Counted from the first letter of the stretch, positions 33,776 through 44,854 are shown. The stretch is 64,000 nt of DNA from Mantis religiosa (GCA_030765055.1 JAUKNK010000320.1:6743501-6807500); one strand, 5' to 3'. Notes: generated by a model not told the origin, from the sequence alone. A program made the numbers and translations.

Positions 33776-35312
33776 ATTGTTTTCATGTACAGTGCAATTT
33801 GAATTGCTGTGGGGATTTTCTTGAAAATTTTAATGTTATAGGATACTGAAATTATATGCTTATATTCTTAAAAATTAGTTTCATTTTTGAGTGATGTTGT
33901 ACACACACAGGACTGTGTGCTTCAAACGTCTATACTGTGCATTTTCAATGAAATGTAGGCATCGAACTATTGGATGGAGTACTGCGCTTATGTTTTACTA
34001 TTTGTAAACGTTTGGGAGAACGAGGGAGAAAGAAATAAAGACAAAACGAAGAAAACTAAATGAAAATTGAATGAGCAACTATGGAATAAATTATTATGGA
34101 ACAGTAAATTGACAAACATACAAACAACACCTACATTTGCTCCGAACAAGTGCTTTTATTAAACATTAAAAAATGTACCCATTACATGAACAATATAATT
34201 TTGACGAACAATATACTTCACTTTTAATTGTTAAATTATTACTTATATTTCTTTTTCTGTATCGGTTCATGCATTTATTTTCTATATTTTATAAAATGTA
34301 ACATTTTTATTTAGATTTAGAATGTTTTAATAAACACACGTTATTCATTTTCACGACATCTATTCCCCTTTACACCAAATATTCATTTTAGTCATTCATT
34401 GAGAGTAGAAAATTAGTAGAGATCTTTCTTTAAATTTTTATTGTTGATGAAACTTGTGATTATTCGTATTAACATAGTCCCAAAGTATTCGTTTTAATTT
34501 TTATCCTTGATCAACATCTTAAGTGGTGTGGCGAGTCTCTACATTTAGATACAAAATATCCTAATGAAGTAGGAATTCCAAAATTTCAAATAATGTTGAA
34601 TCGTCCATAGTGTGAACCTTCTCCTCTTCTTGCCCTCCAAACAACTGAAATAGTTTTAATAGATTTTAATGATACATCTTTAACTTCAATCAATGTGAGA
34701 GACCTTACCACAAGATCTTCAAATATTACTAAATTTACTTATGGATTACCACAAATTATGCAGATTATTTAGTCGTTCTGTTTTCCGGGGTTTACCAGAA
34801 TTAAATCTTAGGCAGGTGTAATGGGATGGTACGTGACAATCGGCACACATTTTGCACATAGCTGTACATGTAAGAAAGCACACCTAGTTTCATTCCCGCT
34901 GCGGTTTACTTCTCACAAGAGACATAATTTTGCATACTTAACCTGCTAAGATTCGCCTTTATGAGCCCCTGCAGGGGTGTCGTTTACGAGCTTTCTGGCC
35001 AATAAAGATTCATCTTAAGGATCTGTGTACATTAGGGCCTGGTGCATTAGGCACTTACGTGTTGTAACCTTGCCTGCTGGGTTGTTATGTTTGTTGTTTT
35101 ATAATATAAGCATCACACAGAATTAAAACAACAAGCTCAAGATAGAATTTTTATTAAACTGGAAATGTTTTTAACCTGTATCTCTTAAAATTTAACTATT
35201 AAGATGTATGTGCAACTGATATAAGACGATTGGAACGCATAATATAATTAAGGTGCATCGCATTTTCATTTATCACTTTCCCTAGCTCTTACTTCAGGAA
35301 GTTGAAGACAGA
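33776..35312. other. Unannotated stretch
   Basis: AT-rich DNA with no recognised gene or repeat. Confidence 0.45.
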
Positions 35313-35535
35313 CCGTGTCGATAACTTGTCTGCCTCACGTTCAAGAGCTCCCGAGTTCGAACCTCGGTCAGGGTGAGTTATATGGATAAGGGATTTTCGA
35401 GGGTTTTCCCTTAACTTGAAATGCGAATATCAGTTAACTCTAAGTTCTGTGGACTGTGGACTCATTTGAGCATCGTTCCAACGTTTTATTCATGGTGCGA
35501 TATGACCTAACTTTGAAGGACGTAATTTTTCTTTT
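35313..35535 (+). mobile_element. SINE family A
   Basis: Head with CTGCCTCACGTTCAAGAGCT and B box GAGTTCGAACC, then GGTCAGGGTGAGTTATATGG, TTTTCCCTTAACTTGAAATG and a GACTCATTTGAGCATC block, ending GAAGGACGTAATTTTTC. The first ~25 bases of the head are diverged. Confidence 0.8.
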
Positions 35536-35911
35536 AAAAGGGTCAAAGACAATCATTCCCCTGCATTGGAAATGTAATAGCTTACCAGTTAACCTCGAAA
35601 ATAAGACAGTCACAACTAAAAGTATCACAAAGGAGTATTATTTACTGCTCTTTTTGAAAACAGTTACACATCCGGAATACTTTTAATGCAAACTGCACAT
35701 GCCTTTCATGCTGTGGATAAGCAAATGGTTTACTCAGACTAAGTTAAATATTAAAGTGCATCTACGCTCCATAGGCAAGTTGGCACTCAGTGTCACAATT
35801 CCACGAGTTTTGTGCCCTGAACGTTTGGTTTTCCAATACGAGAATATTGCGCAAAATTCCCAGAAAACAAAACCAATTGCTATTACATTTATATCTAAGA
35901 GTAAAGCTGGC

Positions 35912-36195
35912 TGGCTTCGTAGCTCAGTCGGTTGAGCACCTGCCTGCCGGTCCCGGGTTCGATTCCCGGCGGTGTGGGTGGGGATTTTTGTGCAACCAAG
36001 ATAATTCCCCATCTTCACCAGAGTTTGCAAGTATGAATGAGAGTGCGAATGTGTGCGTGATCTAATGATTAAAACCCAACGAATACGGGTTAACACCATC
36101 GATATGCTCCAAAGGAGAACGGCCGCCAATATGACCACTGCAGTTAAAGGCGGAGTAGAAATGGAACAACAGAAGAATACATAAGAATACATAAT
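35912..36195 (+). mobile_element. tRNA-derived SINE, family D
   Basis: Clear tRNA-like head: TGGCTTCGTAGCTCAGTCGG, TTGAGCACCTGCCTGCCGGT, and B box GGTTCGATTCCCGGCGGTGT. The A and B boxes fit the polymerase III consensus. About 200 bp of unrelated body follows (CACCAGAGTTTGCAAGTATG, CCAAAGGAGAACGGCCGCCA). Only one copy is visible in this window. The head lacks a full anticodon arm, so it is not a working tRNA. Confidence 0.7.
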
Positions 36196-36235
36196 AGTTG
36201 AATGATGCTGCTGCTGATAAATTTGAAGATGTTCT

Positions 36236-36345
36236 TGTTGATAATGTTGATGATGATAATAATAATGATAATAATTAATGATAATGATAATAGTAATATT
36301 AGTAATAATAATAATAGTAATAGTAATATTACTGTGTTATACCTA
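36236..36345. repeat. Imperfect GAT/AAT microsatellite
   Basis: A run of GATGATGATAATAATAATGA-type repeats with AGTAATATT variants, next to the 3' end of SINE D. It may have grown from that SINE's A-rich tail. Confidence 0.8.
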
Positions 36346-37009
36346 TGCAGAATTTCTGCCTTATTCAAACTATTCTTAGAAATGCTTCTGCTTCTCTCTA
36401 AATATTAATCGAAATAAACAATTGCAGGATTTGCCTTATTGCTGGTTTTCTCGTAAGTAAAAGGGGAATGTTGAAATACAGTATGCTTTAAGAGATATTA
36501 AAATACTTTAATAGTGATCATTTAGTAATCGCATTCTCTTTGCATGACCAAATGATAAAAAATAGAATAGCGTATTGTTATACAGGAAAACTGTAAGCAC
36601 TGAATGGAAAATTTAAAACAATAACAAGGAATATCTCTAAAACGATTTACTCCATGAGATCTGTATATCACATAAACTGTGGTTTTAAGAAATCTACATT
36701 TTTATGCAGCAAGACGGTTAGAGTTTAGCAGTTAAAATGATAGTGACGTCTGAGGACATTCCCAGAAAATTCAAGATACCCGTTTCATTTGTCATAAAAT
36801 ATATAAATGTGGAATTTTAATGAAAATCATAGAGCTATTTTTAAGAAAATAAAAGTAATCAGAAATGTTTCATGTATTATATGACCTCATAGGTAAAGTC
36901 TGTATTTCATTTTGGTGTTTTGGAAAATTTATTGGGTTTCTTTGGTTTGGCAATGCCTTTTACAGGTTGCCATAGCTAGTGTTATAGTGCTGCGTAACTT
37001 GCGAACATC

Positions 37010-37990
37010 TATCAGTCTTCAATTATTAATAACCAATCACAAAATGGTGATAATGTTTGAACTTAGAGTCCTTCTAAAACACTACTGGAAACAAGATTAC
37101 AAATCCGCTGCCACTGCTCGAGGAATATGTTAAATGGAAGGAGAAGGTTGCATTAGTGAGCGTGTGGCACAACGACGGTTCCAACGTTTCAACAATGGAG
37201 AGGAAAGCACTGAAGACTTACACGTTCTGGAAGACCTAAAGTATGGAATATTGAGGATATACGCACGTTTTGCGAGAAAATATGTAAAACAGTACCCATA
37301 GGCTTTCAGAAGAACTTGCTGCATCAAAAGATACAATATATCGCCCCATTAAGACAGTTTGAAAATCATACAGAAACTCTACATCTTTGCCTCAGGGACA
37401 GACCCTCAGCAGGCTGAACGTAGGGAGGATATCTATCGTCAGCTTATCCGTAATCCCATGAATGACAGATTTGTCAGGAGAATTGTCATTTCTAATGAAA
37501 AATGGGTATATTACAGAAACCCTGATGTCTCGAAACAGAGACTACATCCCCGCCAACCTGCCAAAGTCATCCTTAAAATATAATTTCGGTCCCAAAGTAT
37601 TGTTGTGTCTCTGGTGCAATTTTGAAGGTGTTTTCATTGGAAGTTTGTTCCAAACGGGCAAACTAATTATGCGGATCTTTATTCTCAACAACTGGAACGA
37701 GTTCATGACATTTTGAGATGGAGATACCCAGCATTAGTCAACCGAAATAGATATCTATTGCAACACGACAATGATCCCCCGAAATGTTCGAACAACCATG
37801 GAAAAAGTTCAGGAATTGGGAGGAATAGAAGTGGTACGACATCCAGCATAGATCCCTGGTCTTGCAGCATCAGATTATCATCCTTTTCGTTCCATAACTC
37901 ATTTTCTACGTGGTTGAAATTTTGACATGATTAAGCAGTGCAAGTGGGTGTGGCAAAAATCTTCTCATTAAAAACCAGAAACTGGTACTA
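37010..37990 (+). pseudogene. mariner transposase pseudogene (SETMAR/cecropia-like)
   Basis: Blocks in order across frames: LLKHYWKQDYKSAATARGIC (37064-37130), GEGCISERVAQRRFQRFNNG (37140-37200), PQQAERREDIYRQLIRNP, NEKWVYYRNPDVSKQRLHPR (37490-37560), NRNRYLLQHDNDPPKCSN (37740-37790), GLAASDYHPFRSITHFLRG (37857-37915). The first catalytic Asp is Asn (SNEKW). The second (HDN) and third (SDY) are kept. There are stops, frameshifts and a deletion between the DNA-binding and catalytic parts. I could not define TIRs. Confidence 0.8.
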
Positions 37991-38067
37991 TTGTGGAATA
38001 ATAGACCTCGTTACATGATGGCTTAACCATACAATCTAATGGTGTAGCTTTGAAAATTAGTTAATTG

Positions 38068-38939
38068 CTTCCTAGCCGAGCTAGGAAGTTCGTACCGATT
38101 TCCTTGAGCAGTGTAAGAGCGGCCACGCATATGGCTACACAACGCAGCGCTACTAGCAAGGGCAAGGTTCATCATAGAATGCAACTCATTACTGCAAAAC
38201 AGATATAACTGCATGACACAGAGCACGTTGGTAGGAAGGAAGACATTCGGATAACATCTTTGTTGTACTTAAAAGATGAGCAACTAAATTTGCTGTACAA
38301 TCATTGTATGTTTTCTAGAAGTGTGCATATTCATGTCCTTATTTACTTCATTACTTACATTTCAGTGGGATACTTCAGCAAACATGGAAAAAAGAGAAGC
38401 CAGATCGAGAAACTAAATTAGCTGAAATCATTAAAGAATTTGCAATAGATTATTATCAATCAACTAAATCTTGTTTTACGGGACATAGAATGTCTTTTTC
38501 ATTTGAAAGACTTCAGAGGTTTTAGTAACACGGCCGCAGATGAATAAATACGTAGTAAAATTCCTGCTTTGGCGTTATGTGTAGTAAGAGTCTTCATATA
38601 TTTAAGAAATTAACTTTATTATTTGGATATTATTTTACATTCGATCAGGAAATGTTACAATCCACGTTATAATTGCTTGAGTGTTGCCACAATGTGTCTA
38701 TTTAAATGAGATCAGCCAGAGACATACTCGTATGTAGTATATAAGAATTTGTATGTTGTACGTAATGATCTAAATAGATGTGCATTTAAGAGACTGTCTC
38801 ATAAGTCATTTTTTTTTCTTTGGGCAACCTTTTTCAATGCCTCTCAATTGTGCGTTTGTTATCTATGACTTGTTTGGATGGCGGTAGAAGGTCAGTCGCA
38901 ACCCGCTTAGGAAACGTCGAACGGTACGAACTTCCTAGC
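38068..38939. repeat. Inverted repeats around a short palindrome
   Basis: A perfect palindrome CTTCCTAGC-CGA-GCTAGGAAG lies at 38068-38088. Its right arm continues GCTAGGAAGTTCGTACCG (38080-38097) and recurs inverted as CGGTACGAACTTCCTAGC at 38922-38939. Whether this is the end of a mobile element or two copies of a short repeat is unclear. I see no coding content between them. Confidence 0.5.
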
Positions 38940-39100
38940 CCTGCTTATGAGATAATAGAAGGCAGTTTTGGGTAGGAAGGACCTTTTCTTAATTTTTCTG
39001 TTACAACGCGGAAGATGCTGGACGTTTTATATTTAACCGAATTCTTGTTTTTGGATTATACTGCTCGCTCTTTCTTTCTCTCTCTTAAACACAAAAACAC

Positions 39101-40017
39101 TAATATTTTTAGGGGTTCAGAGAGTCTCAAAACACATTTTCTTGAAATCTCGATATCAAACCTTTGTTAGGAATACAATAATTACTCTACACTATTTCTA
39201 AAGGTAATATTTTTGGGGTTCAGAGAGTCTCAAAACACATTTTCCTGAAATCTCGATATCAAACGTTTGTTAGGAATACAATAAATTCTCTACACAATTT
39301 CTAAAGGTAATATTTTTGGGGTTCAGAGGATCTCAAAACACATTTTATTGAAATCTCGATATCAAATTTTTTTTAGGAATACAATAATTTCTCTACACTA
39401 TTTCTAAAGGTAATATTTTTGGGGTTCAGAGAGTCTCAAAAACATTTTCTTGAAATCTCGATATAAAACTTTTGTTAGGAATACAATGATATATCTACAA
39501 TATTTCTAAAGGTAATATTTTTGGGGTTCAGAGAGTCTCAGAACACAGTTTCTTGAAATATCGATGTCAAACTTTTGTTAGGAATACAGTGATATATCTA
39601 CAATATTTCTAAAGGTAATATTTTTGGGGTTCAGAGAGTTTCAAAACACATTTTCTTGAAATCTCGATGTCAAATTTTTGTTACAAATACAATAATTTCT
39701 CTATACTATTTCTAAAGGTAATATTTTTGGGGTTCAGAGAGTCTCAAAACACATTTTCTTGAAATATCGATGTCAAACTTTCGTTAGAAATACAATAATT
39801 TCTCTACACTATTTCTAAAGGTAATATTTTTGGGGTTCAGAGAATCTCAGAACACATTTTCTTGAAATCTCGATATCAAATTTTTTTTACAAATACAATA
39901 ATTTCTCTGCACTATTTCTAAAGGTAATATTTTTGGGGTTCAGAGAGTCTCAAAACACATTTTCTTGAAACCTCGATATCAAATTATTGCTAGGAATACA
40001 ATAATTTTTCTATTTAT
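39101..40017. repeat. Minisatellite, nine ~103-bp units
   Basis: The landmark TAATATTTTT(A/T)GGGGTTCAG starts at 39101, 39205, 39308, 39411, 39513, 39616, 39719, 39822 and 39925, giving spacings of 102-104 bp. Each unit continues AGAGTCTCAAAACACATTTT, CTTGAAATCTCGATATCAAA, TTTGTTAGGAATACAATAAT and CTCTACACTATTTCTAAAGG. Units differ by about 5-10 substitutions each and by single-base indels. It matches no other repeat in this window and has no coding frame. Confidence 0.97.
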
Positions 40018-41950
40018 TGTAAATATGCAATGAGAAAAAAAACTAAGAAAAACTACTCAGTGGTGCCATTTCAATAAACCTCCTCATGAAATGGTGATAA
40101 CAATTTATTAAGACCACCAGACGAGCTCTGGAGCGTTAATCTATTGGATCATACGAAACAACGCCTTGAAATTGTCTGCAACGAAACATTTGTACACAAT
40201 TGTGTTCAGATTTGCAGCAATATATTCCTTTTTAAGCTTTATGTAGTTTGTTTCTGGACATTTAGTACTGATTATGGTCGTTTAGGCGTAGAAATGACAT
40301 ATAAATTAGATTTTTAAACACCGGCATTACCATATAAAGTTGAACCAAGATGCAGACACATTAAATCATCAGTAGGTATAAGCTTATATTGCCATAAAGA
40401 ACACGCCCTTATGTTAATCATTACTTTTGATATTTTATTACAATTTTAATCGGTTAAGAAAACTTTCAGTTTTCTCAGCGAGCTCCCTGAGGACACTGAA
40501 ACCTCCTCGATTTCAGAAGTTTTGACAAGAAAGTCATGAGGTAAGGAAAGCAGGTATTCATAAATTCGAAAAAAAAAGAAATGCTTAAAATATTCTGGGC
40601 GCCTAAGGACAGTAAATAAAACTGGAATGTATACGTTTCTAATTTGAAATTCATGAGGAAATAAGTATCAAAGCGAACAAAACATGAACAATGGTAAAAT
40701 TATAAGGTTACAACTCCTCGCTTTTCCAGAACAATGCACAACAATTATTCAGGATTTCCTTATATTATTTCTTGTTTGAGTGTTGTAATATTAAATCCCT
40801 GCGGACATATCACTCATTTAAATTGCTGAGGAAGCACATTGCGGATATAATTTGATTTTAATTTCTCTCAGCCTCGCTTTCTTGTCGCTGGAATTATTCG
40901 ATACGCTTTTAAACTCAGATTTGACTAATTCGGGAACATTTGAAGGGTTTATGTGATGGAAGTTGCGATCGGAGAGAGCGACGAGATTTATCGATTGATT
41001 GACGTATTTATTAACGAAGCATGAAATTAAATTACGGCATATCTGCGAAATTCCCAGTATGCTTCTCTGGATTTATTGCGAAGGTATGGAGGAAATTCAA
41101 TGTTGGTGGTTAGTATGGAAATATAATTTTTATACAAGTTATTGGAAGCGATGCAGGATATTGATAGCAGTTCTGCAAATCATAGTATATTCATCGTCAA
41201 GAGCATTGTTTATAAACAATACATATAGCTATAGAATGGTTTGAAGAATGTGTTCGTCCAATCATGTACACAACTTCATACTCTGAAACAAAGCTGACCT
41301 GAACAACAGTCGCCTGCTATTTTACAACCAGTCGAAGCCTGTTTCTCCATAGCGCCATCTAGCGGGCCTTCAGCTAAATAATACATTACTGTGGCTCTTG
41401 TAGTATAATCACTACTATTAAGGTGATTACGGAACATCTTGCTGCAGGACACTGTATGTCCAAGGTGGAGATAACAAACCTACTACTTGCATTATCGTTA
41501 CTCTTATTTGATGAAAAACATAATTAACATTAAATTCTAATAGTTACAAAAATGCATCAAATAATAATTTCAATTTGAAAATATTCTTGACAGAAGATTT
41601 TTTAAAAATAGAAGTTAAATGCAAATGTAACTAATCCAAAGTAAATCAGTATGGAAGTACTGTTTTATATGAAGCACTTAATATATCTTACTAGCTTTAT
41701 TTTTCCCCGAGGTTCATTTCACTAAAGCGATAAAACAAACAAACACTTTGGGAAATTGGTCAATGAAGTCAATGAAAATGCGTTTGAAATGTATTAAGTG
41801 CTCTACACATAGAATTGAATGCACATAGCAGTGTAACAGTCTAATTGTTGAGGTAATGCAGAACAAAACGTTATTCAACGCATCCAAAGTCAGTTTATAC
41901 AAACTATGTACATGCTCTTCTCATTTTTCTTAGCTTCATTTAATGAGAAG
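40018..41950. other. Unannotated stretch, about 1.9 kb
   Basis: No gene or repeat recognised. Base composition around 40850-41240 is less skewed than its surroundings, but no motif stands out. Confidence 0.4.
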
Positions 41951-41960
41951 TGCAGTAAAA

Positions 41961-42204
41961 CTGTGTCCGCCTCAATAGCGTGGTGGTAGAGTGTCTGCCT
42001 CACGCTCAAGAGGTCCCGAGTTTGAATCTCGGTCAGGGTGAGTTACCTGGATAAGGTTTTGTCCGGGGTTTTCCCTTATCCTGAAAGACGAATGTCGGGT
42101 AACTCTAAGCTCTATGGACCCTGGACTCATTGGAGCATCATTTCACCCATTCCATTCATCGTCCGATATGACAACGTTGGAGGACGTAAATTAAAAAAAA
42201 AAAA
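41961..42204 (+). mobile_element. SINE family A, best preserved copy with target duplication
   Basis: Flanked by TGCAGTAAAA at 41951-41960 and again at 42205-42214, a 10-bp target duplication. It ends in an A12 tail. The head has TCCGCCTCAATAGCGTGGTG, CTGCCTCACGCTCAAGAGGT and B box GAGTTTGAATC; the body has GGTCAGGGTGAGTTACCTGG, GGGTTTTCCCTTATCCTGAA and CATTCATCGTCCGATATGAC. Duplication plus A tail is direct evidence of LINE-assisted retroposition, and this copy serves as the reference for the family (~244 bp). Confidence 0.95.
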
Positions 42205-42260
42205 TGCAGTAAAAGTAATCCCATCTTAACTTCCTTGGTATAAAAAATATACAGAGGGAG

Positions 42261-42262
<2 letters not shown>

Positions 42263-42320
<58 letters not shown>

Positions 42321-42335
42321 ACACACACACACACA
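42263..42335. repeat. (CA)n microsatellite
   Basis: About 70 bp of CA with one CATACA interruption. It runs directly into the left TIR of the next element, whose outer end is itself CACAGAC. Confidence 0.97.
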
Positions 42336-42459
42336 GACAGCGCTTAGTATGTTGTGCAGGACGGCAAACGGATCGTTTTCCAAGCAGCAACCCATGTCCG
42401 GAAACGGTTTGGGCGCAGTAGATTATCAGTATCCGTTTCACATGTCGTCAATACGGTAT

Positions 42460-43081
42460 ACACACGGTACACAGCACAAAGCAGCTTTACAAATGGGGTT
42501 CAAACTGGGTACCTCCAATAACAATGCAGCGCCTTCATCAGCGGCGCTGGGCTTCACTTACATGTTCCAATAAGTGTGGTTGACCTGGATGAATGCCAAT
42601 CGCTCCAGTACTCGTGCAAGGACGTTACAACAGTACTGCACACCATAGCTTTCATACTACCTCACAGAAAATAGTTCTGTGGTGTCAGATCTGGTGATCG
42701 TGCTGACCATGGAACTGGTCCTCCTCTATCAATCCATTGATTGGAATATGTAACGTTGAGGTGATTCCACACATTTCTCTGAAAGTGTGCTGGAGCCCCG
42801 TAGTGTTACAGCCACATTACCTGCAGAATGTGTAGTGGGTCGTCCTCCAATAAGGTTGGCAAAATATCTCTAAGGGATGCAAAGTAGGTAGGTCCTGTTA
42901 GTCTGACCAATAATATGTTTAGCAAGTATTCCTGCCCATAGATTGATACTGAACGTGTGTTGGTGACTTCGAACGATTTGCGTACGTGGATTTTCGTCCG
43001 CTCAAACCTGCACTCAGGACACCAGTTCTCCAACTTTGACGTTTTACAGCATCCAAACTGTCCGTTTCCGGACAAGCAGTC

Positions 43082-43083
<2 letters not shown>
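42460..43083 (-). pseudogene. Tc1/mariner-like DDE transposase, C-terminal half, dead
   Basis: One minus-strand frame reads ARSPDLTP-type catalytic text through several stops. The order is IHVRKSFEVTNTRSVSIYGQ; GPTYFASLRDILPTLLEDDP; GAPAHFQRNVWNHLNVTY; NQWIDRGGPVPWSARSPDLT; then PQNYFL. This order (sQFSiNVWAGi, LTG..Y..FL...LP.LLEDVPL, HDGAPAHF, WIGRGGPI.WP.RSPDLTPLDFFLWG) is typical of arthropod DDE transposases with an N-terminal DUF4817 domain. Here the HDG Asp is Tyr, the final Asp is Asn, and the N-terminus is absent. Confidence 0.75.

Positions 43084-43084
<1 letters not shown>

Positions 43085-43137
<53 letters not shown>
43085..43137. repeat. Poly-A run, 53 nt
   Basis: Pure A (T on the coding strand of the transposase), lying between the right TIR and the coding remnant. 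It has replaced the N-terminal coding part. Confidence 0.98.
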
Positions 43138-43138
<1 letters not shown>

Positions 43139-43177
43139 AGTGTGTTGCCCTGCACAACATACTAAGCGCTGTCTGTG

Positions 43178-43788
43178 TTTTTTGACTACTTCTGTATAAA
43201 GAGCTTCTGAATACCTCAAAAGGGTTTACAGCTCTGTGGAAAGAAAATAAGGGACCAGTGAAGTAGAATATACACAGGCTCATGCTGAGTTTTAAAGGAT
43301 ACGAAAAAGCGTATTAATAGTCTTGGGGACTTGAATTCTTATAACCTAAAAATGTACTGAAGCCTAATATTTATATTTTTTCTCTACGTTTCTAAAACAG
43401 AGAATAAATAGTGAAAATGGCATCTACAGTTTCATAATTTGTTAAAGAATTACCCTAAGTACACGTGGTTTGCCGTTTGCAGACCATTGGGATTGTGTCC
43501 GTCTTGTCTTAATATTGATATTGGTAGACAACAACAGAACGGATATTTTTCAAACAATATCTTGGAATATTCTACGCTTCTTGCACAGTATGTTAAAGTT
43601 GCAGCTGGATTGTTAGATATGCTGCAACATTTAAGGTAGCTGCTAATGTGTCATTAATGATATTTTCCACCCAAGACCTGCTCTTTAATGGACTATAAAG
43701 TTTTTCGTAATTTAAGAGAGTCTTCTGTTGAATTTATAATAGCATTACGTCGAACATTTAGCAATAGTAACTTCAGTTACTTAAATAG
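43178..43788. other. Unannotated spacer
   Basis: No recognised gene. The frame at 43439-43639 has no motif. Confidence 0.4.
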
Positions 43789-44235
43789 AGTCAAAATGAA
43801 AAATTCAATGCCACGGCCGGGATTTGAACCACGGATCTCGAGGTTTCCGTCCAGTCGCTCTTACCCACTGAGCTACCATGGCCAACGTGCCGTTGTGGCA
43901 TTAAATTCTCCAATTGACTCATATATTTCCAGGTAAACCACTACGGGCTCTCGTATTCGAGATAAAATGTGTGTGGCAACTTACTATTGTAAGTACTTGA
44001 GACACAGGCTTCATCATTGAACCCTTATTATTTAAGTTATAGATTAAGGTTTTGAATAGAGTAAAACTGGAAAATTCAGTGCCACGGCGGGGACTTAAAC
44101 CACGGATCTCCTGTTTCCAGGAGAGAACCGTTACTCAAATCCTGGCCGTGGCATTGTATTTTTCATTTTGACTCTATCTGTTCAAAACTTTAGCGTAAAA
44201 ATGGCTAGTGTAAAGGAACGATTAATTTCCATCAA
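43789..44235. repeat. Family C tRNA-like units with nested palindrome (locus 4)
   Basis: A minus unit has a complete tRNA-like module at 43809-43883. After a short spacer there is a second, tight palindrome at 44065-44180: minus GCCACGGCGGGGACTTAAAC faces plus CTCAAATCCTGGCCGTGGCA, separated by about 45 bases. It ends with plus-strand spacer sequence, GAACGATTAATTTCCATCAA. The 43809 module has the cleanest acceptor stem of all copies. Confidence 0.8.
43809..43883 (-). repeat. tRNA-like module with intact acceptor and D stems
   Basis: Minus strand: acceptor GCCATGG pairs with CCGTGGC (one G-T pair). D arm AGCTCAGTGGGTAAGAGC forms a GCTC/GAGC stem. B box GGTTCAAATCC. The anticodon arm, CTGGACGGAAACCTCGAG, does not pair well. 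It is a tRNA relic; a covariance-model scan would decide whether it is still called. Confidence 0.6.
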
Positions 44236-44431
44236 TTAACTTAATATTTAAGTTACTTAATTTGTAACTTAAATAAAAAATCCATGTTTTGTTCAATAAA
44301 ATACCATCTGTAATAATGAAAACCAAAAAGTGACACATCAAAAGCAAAACTCCGCTGTTTTCCTATCTCTACAACGTCGTTCTTATTTTTTCTGACTAAA
44401 ATAATTTACGATTTATAATGCTTTAACTTTT

Positions 44432-44590
44432 TCCAGGCCACTAAAGGAAGTTCATCGTGGGATTCATTTTGAAAATGAGGAGGCTGTGGAAACATCCGTG
44501 CGTCAATGGCTTAGGAAGCAACACCATGTGTTTTACCACACTGGAATACATGCCCTAGTTAAAAGGTGGACCAAAACTGTGGAAAAGGAC
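44432..44590 (+). pseudogene. mariner transposase C-terminus, separated by inversion
   Basis: The plus strand reads PLKEVHRGIHFENEEAVETS, then VRQWLRKQHHVFYHTGIHAL, then VKRWTKTVEKDGTYIE and a stop. This is the usual mariner C-terminus (GPLKe..rG..F..deevk.aV..WL..Q...FY..GI..Lv.RWdKCie..GDYiE). The protein segment that should precede it, ending SDFHLF, lies 265 bp away on the opposite strand (44855-45108). Confidence 0.8.
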
Positions 44591-44739
44591 GGAACTTATA
44601 TTGAATAGTGACAAATTAATCGTCAATGCTGTAGTTTTCAAGCTATGTAAATTGGATTCAATTTTCTTGGCAATTAAGAGGGAAAAAATAGGAGGTATTT
44701 CTTTTTCACCCACCCTCGTACGTAAATGTTATTTATACA

Positions 44740-44845
44740 GGAAGTCCACATGGTGGCCTTGTTTGTCCACATGTTATCCTACATCGGCGGCGCTGAGCTT
44801 CACGTACACGTTCCCATAAGTAAGGTTGACTTAAAAGAATGGTTA
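44740..44845 (-). mobile_element. Fragment of a DDE-transposon 3' region
   Basis: The block CGGCGGCGCTGAGCTTCACG, TACACGTTCCCATAAGTAAG and GTTGACTT resembles CAGCGGCGCTGGGCTTCACT, TACATGTTCCAATAAGTGTG and GTTGACCT at 42539-42590, inside the DUF4817-type element. About 80 bp are shared. Confidence 0.6.
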
Positions 44846-44854
44846 TCGCTCCAT

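Larger units (their letters stand above)
42332..43177 (-). mobile_element. DDE transposon with ~33-bp TIRs (DUF4817-type), dead copy
   Basis: The left end CACAGACAGCGCTTAGTATG and right end CATACTAAGCGCTGTCTGTG are perfect inverted copies, and the match continues through TTGTGCAGG before breaking down. Between them lies a minus-strand transposase remnant and, next to the right TIR, a run of 53 A's. Length 846 bp is short for an autonomous element. Target duplication cannot be read because the left end merges with a CA repeat. Confidence 0.8.

Noticed and set aside
35912..35985. Candidate functional tRNA gene
   Set aside because: A and B boxes are good, but the anticodon arm is incomplete, the ends do not form an acceptor stem and a SINE body follows.
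35734..36192. 152-codon minus-strand frame
   Set aside because: It crosses SINE D in antisense; the protein-like text (SHSHSYLQTLV...) is SINE sequence.
36144..36368. Leu/Ile-rich frame resembling a membrane protein
   Set aside because: It comes from the imperfect GAT/AAT microsatellite.
39101..40017. Protein-coding repeat domain
   Set aside because: The ~103-bp period is not a multiple of three, and stops occur in all frames.
42957..43199. Lysine-tract frame on the plus strand
   Set aside because: Translation of the 53-nt poly-A; the minus-strand transposase remnant is the real content.
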